Made by a program: the position numbers and the translations under genes. Under the pieces are notes generated by a model. That model was not told the DNA's origin and did not search any database. It saw only the letters and a list, made by a program, of their open reading frames with translations. DNA of 64,000 nucleotides from Laguncularia racemosa (lineage: Eukaryota > Streptophyta > Magnoliopsida > Myrtales > Combretaceae), in contig JBBMOL010000038.1 of the NCBI GenBank assembly GCA_037954665.1, forward strand, positions 744,001 through 808,000, written 5' to 3'. Positions 1 through 12,751 of this stretch are shown piece by piece. How positions within the stretch are numbered: the first letter of the stretch is position 1; every line of letters starts with the position of its first letter.

Positions 1-3000
1 TGAGCCCAATTGCTCAAGACCATAGTTGAAACCATTGGCCTAGACAATTGGTTGGCTTTTCTCCCTACCTAGCCACTTGACTTAGACAACTCCAAATAAG
101 GATTGAGGTAGGCCGTTGGCAACTATAACTGCCCACTCATCCATTATCTGGATACTTTGGAAGTGCTTTAAGAGATATGCTCTACGTTTTCAACCTCTAA
201 CCATTTGGTGTCTCTCTCTATAAATAAGAAGGTCTACCTATAGATGAAAGAATTCGAAATTGTAAGCTTTCTAGCTCACATAAAGCATTCTTCCTCCTAA
301 TCTCTATACACTCTAACTTAAGTATTAAAGTGGTCATGCTACATAGTTCCAACACCCCTTTAGCTTATTGTTCTTTTGCCTATTGTAGGTCAAATACACC
401 CCTAGAATAATCCACAAACAACAATTAGGATAATATATATTCTCTTAGTTATTAGATTATTAATAAGTTTCTTTTGATATATTTTCAATACATAGTAGGT
501 TTAATTTTCTTTACCTATAAATAAGCTATGCTATATAATGTGGAATCAATAGAGAATTATGAAACTATCTCTTTTTGGATTAATTTTACGAGATTGTTCC
601 TCTTGAATTATTCTTTGTTCAATTAATCAATATTAATTGATTGTGGTGAACAGTCATTCTCATCAATCTCTTAACATTGTGGTGAATGAAAACCCAATCA
701 ATTCTTGGAATTCATGAATCGAATTGCTTCCTTGATTTAATCACAAACCTAGTTCAATTTATGAGTCGATGTGTCATATCCAACTTCTAAATTGTCCATA
801 TGCTTTTATTATTATTATTATTATCATCATCGTTTCATAAGACTCATATATACCCATAAAGATATCTTCTTTCCTTATCTTAGACCCAAAAAACACAAAG
901 ATTCAAACTTTCTATTACTACATACTCAAAGATCGTGCCTTCAATTTTTCTAAGGATTTTTGGCACATCACCTTTATACGAAAAAATTTTGGCCAATTTG
1001 TTTGTAAATCCATAGATTCTTCATCCATCAAGTGTAAAAGATTAAGTCTCTATGACGACTATCTATCTTTCACTCCATCTCAATTATATCAGGCTCTGTT
1101 TTAATGGAATGACTACTCATGGATGGGTGGTGTAGGGATCACTTCACTTATTCCCCACTTTAAAGTGCATTAGATGAGGTCCAAACCCAGTCTCTACACA
1201 GACTGACCAAAAAAAAAAATAAAAAAATCTTAATTGTAATTGAAAGCCTGGAAAGCTAGTTGATTATATCACAGACCGACAAAAATGATATCTTATTACA
1301 ATAAACATGCATCTTTTCCTTAAAAAACATGAGAATCAAAGTTCGACAACAATTCCAGGAATATAATTGCCCCAAATGAATTTTGTGAAGTTCCAAGTCC
1401 CTTTTTTACCCTGAAAAAGATCTTCAATGCTACTTTACAACTAATCTTGCCTTCAACAGCTGGCTTTATATTAGCATAACACAATCATTTTGTGTAAAAG
1501 GAACTTCTTTCATTTGAGCAACGAAATCTTGTGTTTAATCACCAGCAAGATTGTTCAAATTCCTCCTTTCTTATAATGCTTACCAATTTTTTCATTCTTT
1601 TAATTAGACTTTAATCAAATCAAGCTGCGGTCGAGTCACATGGATGCATATTTATTCTCAATTTTGAATATCTGCTTCAATTTTACATATGCTCAACAAT
1701 TTTAGCTCTAATATGTTTAATTTGGATGCCATTTAGCAAGCTATGACTACTTCGATTAAATCGTAAAAATATGAACATCTTTTAGAAGACGGTAACCATA
1801 ATTTCATAAAATGTTCCAAGATTCCGACATATATATATATATGTATATGTATGTATTTGCATTGCCAAAGGTGTCTTCATAATTTTTCCATTTTGCATCA
1901 CCATTTGAATTTTCCTTCATCTCACAACCTCGAAAACCGCTTATAACTTCTAAAAAAGTTTGTGATAACATGCTTGTTATTGAAAAAGAAAAAGGGAAAA
2001 GAGAAAGAATGTTTTTGCTTTTGGGTATAATATGCGTGGAACTACACCTCATTTGAACCATGATTTTCTAAGGATCCATATATCAAGGAATTGGAATAAT
2101 GGATACTTTTTATTAAACCTGGTGGGATTGGCCTAATACCGGAACAAGGGAGAGCTAGACCACTCAAGTCTCATCAAATTCAACAAAAAAAAAAAAAAAA
2201 AGGATAAAGGACAATAGGCAAAAGAATTCTGGCTCCTTGGCTCTGGAAAACAGGACCGGGTACTAGGTCCACCGGGTGTAGAACCGCTTAAAACCCTATA
2301 TATACATTTAAATGAAACACCTTTAAGGATCTAAATGGTAAGAGCACAACTGCAACTTAAAAGTGCATCGTAGACTATTTTCTATTTTTAACAAAGGCCG
2401 ATATTGTGTTAGAGTATGCCTATTAGTGCCAATACATTATTGTAAATAAATGAGTTTAACTAATAAAACCAATGATTTTTTTGTTTGTTTATTACATTTT
2501 TACTGGCAATTTACTCATAACAAAGTCCTATGAGAATAACATAGGAGGTGTAATAGATCATCCATAAGAGTTTGATGATATTACGTAAATCTTAGAAACA
2601 ATCATGATCAAGTGAGTATCTAAAGTGAATATGGATATGCGATCATCTTATATTGATCCCAAGTTATACTCAATGATTAAGAAACTAGGTTCAAAAAAGA
2701 TATACATAAGAAAACAAAAGTTAATAAGCGATTAGACATTGATCTATAGTTTAAAGAATATTGCATTTGAGTATCATGCAATCAATCACTTTTCATGTAA
2801 AATGGTGTGATTGATCTTAAGACCTACTATCATAATGAACTCAATACATAGATTATCGTGTTTTGATATTCATAAGTCATTATTAAATCGATAATTAGAT
2901 ATAACTTAAAGCACTTGGTCGCACATAGTAACTTGGAAGCCCATGGCCAATGCATGATTAAATGAAGTTAGATACGTGTTAAATGGTGCCAAGGCCATAA

Positions 3001-4525
3001 CGGAGTGGATCAAGCAAATATCTTACTTTAAGTCCAAAGTTTTATTGACGCCCAAGTTTTGTGCAGGTGTTATGCTATTTATGTATCTCTTTAACTTTTG
3101 GTACCTAAAGCCCATCTATGTTATGTTCTCACTATTTTATGCTTTTTGTATCATGTCTTATAAATTGGTGTTCAGTTACTATTTCATTTCTATTCCAAAC
3201 AAGACAAAATTACGTGAACCCCAAAATAATTATTCACTCAGCAAATTATCAATTATTTCAAATAAGTGAAATCACGAATCAACTAAAATAAAATATCATT
3301 TATACATGTCATTTTTTTTTTTTGAATTTTAATTATTGAATTGTTCATGACATGGGATTTTGAAAACTACGTTTATCCAAATTGAATTTTCTTTAGAATT
3401 ATTATGATGGCGTGCGTTTTACAATTCGAGATTTTGATACTTTTACAATTTGGTGACTATATTTTGAAAGTCAATGGATTTTGGCATTTTCTATGCTCAT
3501 CCTACTATAGAGATATTGCATCAATACGCAACAAAAGAGTTTAATACTGCCAAAAATGCGAAAAAGTGAAAGTTTAGTGTGTCAAAAAATTTAAGATTGG
3601 AAAAAAAAAAAGAAAACAAAACAAAACAAAAGAGAAAACTGCATAATCTCTTATATGCTGCACTCTACTCTTAACAACTCAAATTAATTAAGTTGGTGAT
3701 ATTGTGCTTGAGGTCCGTCTAGTCTCGCTCACCCTTACGGCATTCACATAGTAATATGACCATATCAACTTGTCTCTTATGAACGTTTCAGAGTTTTAAT
3801 TTCATTTCATTTTTAGTTTTGTTTTCGTACTGTTTTGAGAACATATCGTGTAAAATACAGATGAGATAGATGTCTAAAAATACATCCCTTTCTCACCGAC
3901 TTATGATATGTTCATAGGTATATTGGCATTGACAGCCACCTACATTGTTACTTTATATGGTAGTCTTATTTAATGGGGTTAGAACTTTCAAAATCTATCT
4001 GATTGAGATAATATTAAGTTATGCTTTCCTGAGTTTTAAGTTATCATTTAAAATATTAGGTTAAGCAATTTTGATTCTTATAAAAAAACAGGATGAGAGA
4101 AGTCTTCTTTATCTTTATGAATCTCTTAAATGAATGTAAAACTTGTTGCTTTTAACTCGTTGGGATAAGCATTAAGAAAAAATATATATATATTAAAGGC
4201 CCACATGAAATTCCTCAAAGGGAAACTAATTGTGTCCACTCTAACGAAATTGCTCTGAAAATTTGTCTTCTCTGTCCATCCACCTACTTAGGTGTTGAGT
4301 ATGTGAAACATTGCATTCCAACGAGCCACACTGATACAATATATATTGCCAATTGAAATACAACCTTCTGCAGTTGAATTCTTCCCAATTTAGAAGTTGG
4401 GGGCTACAGAATTTATGCATTTTGTTTTCATACCCCAAATAAGGCACGAGGCCTAGCAGTTCATATTTATGATCCCCTTAAGAAAGGTTAATTTCTATTC
4501 AACTGCAATATTCTCTGCACCTGCT
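1..4525. other. AT-rich intergenic region, no supported gene
   Basis: No open reading frame here looks like a known protein; the few short ones are low-complexity. Two stretches faintly resemble decayed LTRs. Around 215-340 there is a TATAAATA-type box followed by a pyrimidine-rich stretch, as in many gypsy LTRs. Around 2408-3000 a segment begins TGTTAGAGTATGCC, as many Copia LTRs do. Neither has a visible partner LTR, primer site or target duplication, so both are only suggestions. Confidence 0.6.
2408..3000 (+). mobile_element. Possible decayed Copia-type LTR remnant
   Basis: The segment starts with TGTTAGAGTATGCC, a start common among plant Copia LTRs, and is non-coding. No second LTR, primer-binding site or polyprotein is visible nearby, so the end point is a guess and the call rests on general resemblance only. 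Confidence 0.2.
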
Positions 4526-4532
4526 TTGACAT

Positions 4533-4539
4533 TATATAT
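4533..4539 (+). promoter_or_regulatory. Candidate TATA box of the WIP zinc-finger gene
   Basis: TATATAT about 60 nt upstream of the chosen ATG at 4600, in a non-coding stretch. The spacing would leave a short 5' UTR. TATA-like strings are frequent in this AT-rich DNA, so support is only positional. Confidence 0.3.
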
Positions 4540-4599
4540 GACATCGATTATTCGTTGGAAATAATCCAGGAACTTGTAAATTAAAAATTTCTAGTTATT

Positions 4600-5807
4600 A
4601 TGTCCATGGAGCTCTCAGAGGTTTGTTTGAGTTCATGTTTGCATTCTAATGCTGAAATTGAAAAGAATGAAGCTTCTTTAAAGCCACTGCCACTTCTAGG
4701 CTGTTTGCTTGGGAAGTCTGAAAGCCCATCTTCCAACAACAAGAACAGCACTCAAACCATGGGTGAAGACTTGGGAGGAGATGTCACCATTGCGCTGCGG
4801 ATTGGCCTTCCTAACAATTCCGAAGGCAGCAGGAATTCCTCTGATATTACAAGCAAAAAGGAGAGTGGTACAGATGTTCAGAGATATTGGATCCCTGCTC
4901 CTGACCAGATACTCATTGGCTTTACGCATTTTTCTTGTCATGTTTGCTCGAAAACCTTCAACCGCTACAACAATCTGCAGGTTCAACCATAGGCAATCGC
5001 ATTTCTAATCTAGAAGTACTACATAGTAGATCAACCATGCCACACGTTTTTTAGTATATTAAGCTTATGGAATTGGATTATCGTGAAATTATCAAGCTTA
5101 TCTTGTAGCACCTTTGAAAATCATGGTAAGTTGATAATAATCTTCTATTCCTTAAAATTAGGTCCTTTTTTTTTGCTTTCCTTATCCTTATAATTACAAT
5201 ATGCACGATCTTGCTTTGGGTTTTATTTTAATGAGAAAAAACAAAACAACCATCTGATCTGGTATTTCCCATTATCAGAAAGTTGCATGGATTTGACAAA
5301 ACAATTACACGGAGGATACTCAAACCATGCACCTAATATGACCTTAACAATGACAAGGGTGTTTAAGCCGGTCTTGATCTATTGCAGATGCACATGTGGG
5401 GTCATGGATCACAGTATCGCAAAGGACCAGAGTCTCTAAAGGGCAGCCGACCACGAGCCATGCTAGGAATACCATGCTACTGCTGCGCAGAAGGGTGCAA
5501 GAACAACATAAACTCACCAAGGGCAAAGCCGCTCAAGGATTTCAGGACTCTCCAGACACATTACAAGAGGAAGCATGGGCTCAAGCCCTTCATGTGCCGT
5601 AAATGCGGCAAGTTATTGGCTGTCAAAGGTGACTGGAGGACCCACGAGAAGAACTGTGGCAAGCGCTGGCTCTGCGTTTGTGGTTCGGACTTCAAGCATA
5701 AAAGATCCCTGAAGGACCACATCAAGGCCTTTGGATCTGGTCATGACACTTTTCCTACTCCACTAGATGAAGTAGAAATAGGATATTATCATGCCCCTTC
5801 ACATTAG
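4600..5807 (+). CDS. TT1: TT1/WIP-type C2H2 zinc-finger transcription factor (2 exons)
   Basis: Exon 1 is 4600-4980 (127 codons) and exon 2 is 5388-5807; the 407 bp intron begins GT after CAG and ends TTGCAG, and joining keeps the frame, giving 266 residues. The family consists of plant nuclear transcription factors; Arabidopsis TT1 (WIP1) controls flavonoid/proanthocyanidin accumulation in the seed coat. The sequence shows the N-terminal DVTIALRIGLP block (residues 61-71), the W-I-P triplet at 97-99, a first C2H2 finger starting at C113/C116 whose two histidines are encoded in exon 2, then three further fingers including the conserved RTHEKNC and SDFKHKRSLKDH blocks. The CGKLLAVKGDW and KRWLCVCGSDF wording is closer to TT1 than to other WIP members as I remember them. 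The N-terminal half is somewhat short for the family. No stop or frameshift is seen. The exact paralogue is uncertain; the WIP family call is firm. Confidence 0.88.
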
Positions 5808-6223
5808 AGATTTAGTTATGTATTGATACTAGGATTATTAATTATTTAGATTTCCATTGTCGACATAATATTGGGTTTTATTAGCTTTTTGAATCGATTG
5901 CTTGCAAAGTGTGAATCCGTTACTTCTTGCAAAATAAACTAATCGAAAGAAAAAGGCTTAGAACGTTGAAAAGGTAGCTCACATGACTGCAATTAAATGG
6001 AAAATTGAGTGGCAAAAACTTTGTACTGGTATGAATGGGATTTGGCACACAAATAAAAAATATTAAATTTTGTTATGTTAATTATGTAAGCAGATAGCAT
6101 GGACCATTTCTATTAAAATGTGTATGCCTAAGGTCATCATCGGTTTTTTTTTTATTGGTCAAGGGTTGCCTTTAAACCAGGAGTGGACAACTTTCGATCG
6201 CTACTTTTTTGTTTTTTCATAAT
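5808..6223. other. 3' flank of the WIP gene
   Basis: AT-rich non-coding DNA between the WIP stop codon and the foldback element. It presumably holds the 3' UTR and polyadenylation signals, but no single signal stands out. Confidence 0.4.
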
Positions 6224-7196
6224 TGAAAAAAAACACATATTTAAAGAGTCTTTAAACATTTATTTTTTCCTATTTGAGTCATTGTTGTTTGCAAAAACGT
6301 GCAAAACAGTCATCTGTTGATGCGCCATTACTTTTTCCATTAATAGTAACACATGTCACCTATTGATTTGTCCATGAAATTTTATTAAATAAATAATACA
6401 AGAAAATCTTTTAAAATTAATAAAGTAATAAAAAATAAGAAAATAGTTTGAAAATAATAAAAAATAGAAAAATGCATTATTAAATTCAATAAATAATAAA
6501 CAAATATATATTATTTTTTTAATATAAATATATTTAGTTTAGTAAAATAAAAAAAATACAAAAAAGTAAAACAAAATAAAAATAAAAAAGGTTCTAACTA
6601 CCCCTTTATCTTGGGGTGACCAAAATGGTTGCAATAGCACATCTTTTTTTTTTTTTTTTGGTGTGGGTGTGTTTGTGGGGAACTACTTGAGAGAGATCGA
6701 GTGATCCCTCCCTAGTGGTGAGTGACCACCCACAGTTACTAATGGGTCACATAACCTACTTTCTTCAAGTAGGTCATAACTTACTTCTTGTTATGGTTGT
6801 TTTAACTACCCCAAGGTAAGGGGATAGTTAGAACTTTTTTTTCTTTTGTTTTTTGTTTTTTTACCAAACTAAAAATATATATATATACCAAAAATAATAA
6901 ATTATATATATACATTTTTAATTTTTTTTCTACTTTTTCATGCTTTTCCATTTTTTATTTTTTATTACTTGATTTATTTTTTAACATTTTCTTATATTAT
7001 TTATATAATAAAAATACATGAACCAATGAAAATGTGATACATGTCACATCTAATGAAAAAAGGATGTTACAATAATGAAGGACTCTTTTGTACATTTTTG
7101 CAAATGATAATGACTTAAATAGAAAAAAAATAAAGATTTATAAATCAAATAGAAAATGTGTTAAATGCTGAGGATTAAATGTGTATTTTTCCCTTT
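6224..7196. mobile_element. Large foldback (long inverted-repeat) element, non-coding
   Basis: The left arm (about 6224-6640) and right arm (about 6788-7196) are imperfect reverse complements over roughly 400 bp. The inner edge shows it well: 'ggttctaactacccc' near 6590 against its complement near 6810-6835. Matching blocks continue outward, including the segment encoding 'cattgttgtttgcaaaaa' near 6280 and its complement near 7100. The loop of about 150 bp holds a T-run and a GT-rich stretch. There is no transposase. This form fits a non-autonomous foldback or Mutator-like DNA element. Terminal bases and target duplication could not be fixed by eye. Confidence 0.65.
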
Positions 7197-7331
7197 TTAA
7201 TTCAATTTATTGGTTAAATTGTAAATAAAACTTGCAAAATATCCACCTTTATTTTTTTTCCCCAACTATATTACACCATTTAAATAAGGTTGACAATTCA
7301 TGCTATAATATTATGTTTTGTATTTGTGTAT

Positions 7332-8734
7332 TGATAAGTGTCGGAAGACCCTTAATTCTAGTGCTTATTAGTTATAATTTTTTATGGATTTCATGTGATT
7401 TGTGAAGAAAATGGTACTTAAATGATTAAATTTTAATTTCAGGCATCAATGGAGATAAAAAGAAAGGTTTAAGGATGATATGAGTACAGACTAGGTGAAA
7501 TTTGGCAAAAAATGAAGAAAATTGATTTTTAGTTCAGCACAACCTATATAAACGCCAATGCTGGATGCAAAAAATGACTAGTAGCTATACCAAAGTGTGC
7601 CCTAGGTTCAGCACAGCCCATGCTGATGTCAGTAATGAGAATATAAGCTTGTTTTTTTTTCAACCCTACCTCGAGCACGACCATGCTAGAGGCCATGTTG
7701 AACTGGGCAGTGAAGATAACATGTTTCAAAGTCAGCACGACCTCGAGCATGGCTATGCTGATGCTCATGCTAAATCTTATTTTCGCAGAACTATAAATAA
7801 ATGCTTTGTTTTATTTTTTAGAGGACTTTTTTTCTTCTGGCTTTGTTCTAGAAACCCTAGGGGAGCATTATTACGAACTTCAAGAGGAGAATTATCCGAA
7901 CATCATTGAAGATCACGAAACAACACGAGAGATTACTCTTTCTATCATGAATCAATTTTACTTCTCTACATTCTCTGTTTTTATTGAAAACTCCATGGAG
8001 GAGCAATTATTTATATCTTTCATCTAGTGAAACCCTAACTCATGTGCTGAAACATTGATTGATTAATGAATTATTTATATCTTTGCATCTATTCATGTGT
8101 TTCCATTATTCTTGTGATTAATTTATGCGCGCGAATTGATTGCATGTCTGATTTTTATTAGATTGAAAGAGGTTTCGTCTAGTAAAGTAGATCTTCATGA
8201 ATAGAGAGATTATATATTTTGCTTAGAGGTAAGAAAACATTGATTTTCTACAATTAATCGGAATTTGTGAACTTAATGAGATCTTGCATAACGGTAATGA
8301 GGGAGAGGTCTCCATTATCTTGTGCATGATTAAGAATTGATTAACTCGATGGAGTAATTGATTTTATTTGAGAATTCTTACAGTGTAAAGTGTAAATTGA
8401 TTCGTTAATCGATATCTTATTTTAAGAATTTAAGGGTTAAGGTGGAACAAGATGAGGAGTATATTTTGTGATTGGATATATGTATTTTTTGATAATATCA
8501 TTTAATTTTAGGGTTGTTAGGATTTGTTAATTGTTAATTTAATTCATAATTTTCACATAATAAATTAGACTAGATAGTAGAGAAAGGTAATACTAGTACT
8601 TGTTTTCTAGATCTTAGAGGACGACACCTATTAAATCTATACTATAATCGATAGGTATACTGCTTAGCTCGATAGTAGATTTTATTGGTTATAAATTTAA
8701 AACTTAAAATGATTGGTTAAATTCGAGCGCATCA
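7332..8734 (+). repeat. 5' LTR of Athila-like Ty3/gypsy element
   Basis: Starts TGATAAGTGTCGG and ends GCGCATCA, giving TG...CA ends and about 1.4 kb, the size usual for Athila LTRs. A primer-binding site lies 6 nt downstream. A second copy of the same length is at 36526-37932. A TATAAATA box is visible at about 7791-7798, a plausible LTR promoter. Differences from the second copy are mostly C/T and G/A transitions, as expected of old methylated repeats. Confidence 0.85.
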
Positions 8735-8740
8735 AGTTTT

Positions 8741-8758
8741 TGGCGCTGTTGCCAAGGA
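8741..8758 (+). promoter_or_regulatory. Primer-binding site, tRNA-Asp type
   Basis: The 18 bases match the complement of the 3' end of plant tRNA-Asp at about 15 of 18 positions (TGGCGCTGTTGCCAAGGA against TGGCGCCGTTGCCGGGGA, recalled). Athila elements are known to use this primer. It lies just downstream of the LTR end. Confidence 0.8.
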
Positions 8759-9004
8759 TCTGACAAGGTAATATTAGGAAAAATCGTAGTATCTACTACT
8801 TTAGTCATTCTTCTTATTTGTTTTATCTATTTCTCTTATCTCCATATTTTGAAAAGTTCTAATTCACACTTGGTTTCCCTTTGCAGTGTATGCAAGGAAT
8901 CTTCCCTCTAACATTCTTGATCTAGATCTTAAGATTGAGATAACACTCCATCGACTTCAAAGGAACACAGCTACCAAATCATCTGGGCAGTCAGTTAGTG
9001 AGGA

Positions 9005-9126
9005 GGGAGAACGTGACATAGTAGTGGCAATGGAGGTTAAAGAAGAAGAGCTAACTGAGCAATTAGGGAGAACGTGACATAGTAGTGGCAACGAAGGTTA
9101 AAGAAGAAAAGCTAACTGAGCAACTC
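9005..9126 (+). repeat. Two-copy 61 bp tandem duplication in the gag leader
   Basis: The block starting GGGAGAACGTGACATAG at 9005 recurs at 9066 with few changes. The 61 bp period is not a multiple of three, so the duplication itself shifts the reading frame at the gag N-terminus. Confidence 0.8.
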
Positions 9127-9183
9127 CCTAATAGTTTTGAGTCAAAGTCATCTATAAAGAGTGAGGCAAAGGCATAAGAAGTA

Positions 9184-10330
9184 ATGGTTGAGGATCCACC
9201 AAAGATAAACTTTGAGTATGTAAGCCCCACACTAGACGGTGCGGGTCCAACCATTGTTAAGCCTCCCATTGGGGTTAATAATTTCGAGATCAAGGGTTTA
9301 GTAATTCAACTTCTACAACAATGTTGTCAGTTCGATGGATTACTTGATGAAAACCCCCATGCTCACATTCAGACATTCTTGGAAATTTGTGAAACTTTCA
9401 AGAACAACGGGGTGACAGATGAAGCAGTGCGTAGAAGATTGTTCCCTTTTTCATTAAGAGGGAAGGCTAAGACTTGGTTTTAGTTATTGGGTCCCTAGGG
9501 CTTTAACTATATGGGATGACACGGTGAAGGAGTTTTTGGATAATTATTTTCCACCATGCAAGACCGCCAAGCTTCAGAACGACATCTCTTCATTCTCTCA
9601 ATAAGATTATGAAACGATATATAATGCTTGGCAGAGATGGACAATATTGTTGAGAAAATGTCCACATCACCAGTTACCTACATGAATGCAAGTTCAGAAA
9701 TTTTTGAATGGGTTAAATTCGGCTACACATCACTTGGTAGATGCCGCAGCTGGCAGTACATTGACTATTAAGACTCTGGAAGACTCATTAAAGCTATTCG
9801 CTGATATGGCAAGAAACAATTACTAGTGGGGCTATGGCAAGAATAAGTAGAAAGCGACAAGAATGTATAAAGTAGATGACATGACTACTTTGATAGCAAA
9901 GATGGAAGCTTTGAGCCACCAAGTTGCAACTCTCAAGAATTTCTAAAGACCACAACAACATCGGATGGGAGATCCTGTGAAGGGTGTGGATCTTTTTTAG
10001 TAATATGAATAAGTAGATTATCTCGGGAATTCGAATAGACAGCAGTATAATCAGTATGGTAACACCTACCATCCGGGGATAAGAAACCATCCAAATCTAT
10101 CTTATGGAAACTAGGACTATAGAGAGCTAATCTACCACTACCAGGGCATTTGACGTAACAACTGCCACTTTATCAGCCTTTATCGCTTCCTTCAACGCAG
10201 CCAACTCAACAAGAAAAGAAGGGTAACTTAGAAGATATATTGAGTTAATTCATCTAGAGCTTTGATACAAGGCATTGTAATTAAGAGGCCTCGATACATA
10301 ATCTTGAGAAGCAAATTGGCCAACTAGCTA
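9184..10330 (+). pseudogene. Athila-like gag, broken
   Basis: The first 100 codons (9184-9483) hold a retrotransposon-gag domain: FDGLLDENPHAHIQTFLEIC followed by RRRLFPFSLRGKAKTWF, which matches the Athila/Tat capsid pattern. A stop follows directly after the WF, and several further stops and frame changes fill the sequence to 10330. Gag would package element RNA and form the virus-like particle; this copy cannot. Confidence 0.75.
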
Positions 10331-10332
10331 AG

Positions 10333-11358
10333 ATGATGTCTGAGAGACAACCTGGCTCTTTTCCCAGCAACACAAAAAGCAATCCAAGGGAACAGGCGAA
10401 AGCCATTACTTTGAGAAGCGGGAAAGAGTTACCATCTAAACAACGGCATGAAAAGAAGCAAGAAGATAATCAACCCATTGAAAAGGAAAAGAGAACTCTT
10501 GAGGAAACACATGAGAGGAGATCACCACCGACTGTCAAAGAATATGTGCCAAAAATCCCTTATCCAGCTTGTCTCAACCAGAACAAAGACAAGGAGCAGT
10601 TAAGTAAATTCCTTGATCTATTTAGACAACTACACATTAACATTCCATTTGTAGAGGCACTTTCGCAAATGCTGAAATATGCTAAGTTCCTAAAGGAGCT
10701 TCTATCTAACAAGCGGAAGTTGGAGGATGTGTCTACCGTAGAAGTTGATGCAAATTTCTCATCTATCATTAAGAATAAACTTCCTCCAAAGCTAAGAGAT
10801 CTAGAAAGTTTCACAATTCCGTGTGTCGTAGGTGACACTTTAGTTGATAAGGCCCTAGTTAATCTTGGGGCCATCATTAATTTAATGCCATACTCCTTTT
10901 TCAAGAAGTTGGGACTTTCCGACCTAACATTAACTAGGATGAGTTTGCAGCTTGTCGACCGCTCTGTGAAGATTCCCAAGGGGATAATCGAGGATGTCTT
11001 GGAAAAGGTGGGGAATTTTATTTACCCTATCGACTTTGTAGCTCTAGAAATGGATGAGAATGGGGGTATCCTTCTAATACTTGGGAGACCATTCCTAGCC
11101 ACTACCAAGGCAATGGTTGATGTAGAAGGAAACAAGCTTACTTTGAGAATCGGTGATGAAGAGAAGGTAATCCAAATGGCTGCTACTATGAAACACACTA
11201 TGTGCATTGATGACTCTTATTACTCTATTAATGTTGTTGATGTTTCAGTAAATGACCATATGAAGGAAGTTCTGAGCAAAGATGAGTTAGAGCTGAGCTT
11301 GACATTGGAAGAGGAGAAGGATGTAGATAACCTAGAGGTTGCGCTACTCATTGAGTAG
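10333..11358 (+). pseudogene. Athila-like gag C-terminus and aspartic protease, protease probably dead
   Basis: An open stretch of 341 codons. Residues 70-125 hold the linker YVPKIPYPACLNQ...LDLFRQLHINIPFVEAL, characteristic of Athila/Tat elements before the protease. The protease follows at about 155-285, with GRPFLATTKAMVDVEGNKLTLRI near its end. The catalytic D-(S/T/L)-G motif reads N-L-G at residue 177 (AAT at 10861), so the catalytic aspartate is replaced. Downstream to about 11545 the frame continues brokenly toward reverse transcriptase (LEYAFLVEDSSLPVII). Confidence 0.8.
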
Positions 11359-11549
11359 CTTGATGCTTCAGAAGGTGCTACACCTCAGCATGGATTTGAA
11401 AAGTTAAGAACAGAAAATGAGGCGAGACTTAAAAATTCTATAGAAAAGCCACCAGTGTTGGAATTAAAACAATTTCCAAAGTATTTGGAATATGCTTTCC
11501 TTGTAGAAGACTCTAGCTTACCGGTTATTATAGCCTTAGATTTATGATG

Positions 11550-12750
11550 GGAATTTTTCCAACGACCTAGATGGCTACAGAACTTGATTTGGATGATGAT
11601 CCAAATCACTCATATTTACTCTTGTTTCTTTTTTTTTTATCTAATAAATATTTGAGTGATAATCTTATAGGTACAATGATATTTCTCTACGGGATGCCAA
11701 ATGACTCTAATTGTTGATCACTTAGGGACATCATCAGATTCTCATCTAATGGGCCGTTGTGATCAACATCACCTCAATGCATTGGCTCTTTGAGGATTCA
11801 TATTATTTTGTATTTGTAATTATTTCTTTGGATTATTTATGTATAAGCTTTTGGGACACTTTCATTTGCTTGTAATTGTGTTTTTAGGACCAACCACCCT
11901 AAAGTGGTATAGTTGTAATTTTGAGGACTTTTTAACCTAAAGGGAGTAAGTATAAATACTTGCTTAAGTAGGGTTTTGAGAGACTTTTGATAATTTTTCA
12001 GAAAAAAAACAAACACTTCACATGTTGAGGGTTAGGGTTTCTTAATTCCAAAATTGTTCTTATCAATTTCAATCGCAAAATTGAGATTGTGGCAAGTGGC
12101 CTTAAAGTGAATTTATGTGTAATATCAAGTTCTCTTCGTTGTAATTTCCTTTTCATCACTAGTGAGTTATATCTAGGGTTGAACTGGTTTGTTCTTGGTC
12201 AAATTTGATTGCATTTATAATCATTTCATTATGTTATAAAATTGATTGGTTTTAGCACTTGTTATTACCATCAATTTTTGCTTCATTTTAAACCATGGAT
12301 TGGATTTGTTAGGAAAGTGGATCACAACTTTGTTCTTGTTGTTTTTGTGTAACATTCTCGTGGGATTTTAAGTGTGTTTAGTGTTATCAATTGAGGATTT
12401 CATCATTATGAATTTCATTATCTTGAAAGATAGCAAATCGGATCATATTTCATACTTAGGGTTTACACAAATTTTAGGGCCTGTAGATCCGAATTGATCT
12501 AGTCCTCTTAGTGATTGTTAATTGATTCAATTACATGTGCTTAGACTTGGTTTTAGGCACATCATCTTTTAGTATCAGAGCTGAATATACTTGGTTCATT
12601 TCAATATTGATCACGTGGTGTTGTGGAATTGGTTATAGACATTAAGATTTGATGTCATTGTTCATGTGATTGGAAGCTAGTTTGATTGACATTGTTTGAT
12701 TGTCTTTCAAATTGGTTTTGCATGTGCTTAAACCCCCTTTTAGGCACATC
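11550..12750 (+). mobile_element. LTR-like insertion inside the Athila pol region
   Basis: About 1.2 kb of non-coding DNA separates the pre-RT block (ending near 11545) from RT (starting near 12752). It carries a TATA-like TATAAATA near 11951, and the string TTTTAGGCACATCA near 12552-12565 followed by TAGTATCAGAGC, one mismatch from the tRNA-iMet primer site. The end string (CATGTGCTTA...TTTTAGGCACATCA) recurs at about 12719-12751, right where RT resumes. This looks like a small non-autonomous LTR element with a truncated second LTR. Its left end is not resolved. Confidence 0.45.
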
Positions 12751-12751
12751 A

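Noticed and set aside
771..953. Short open frame near the left end
   Set aside because: Low-complexity Tyr/His-rich translation of ATT/TAT repeats, with no gene context.
4696..5602. Other-frame open frames over the zinc-finger exons
   Set aside because: Shadows of the WIP gene; the spliced frame explains the sequence fully.
7565..8027. Overlapping open frames inside the Athila-like LTR
   Set aside because: They fall within a non-coding LTR, are not kept in the second LTR copy, and match nothing known.
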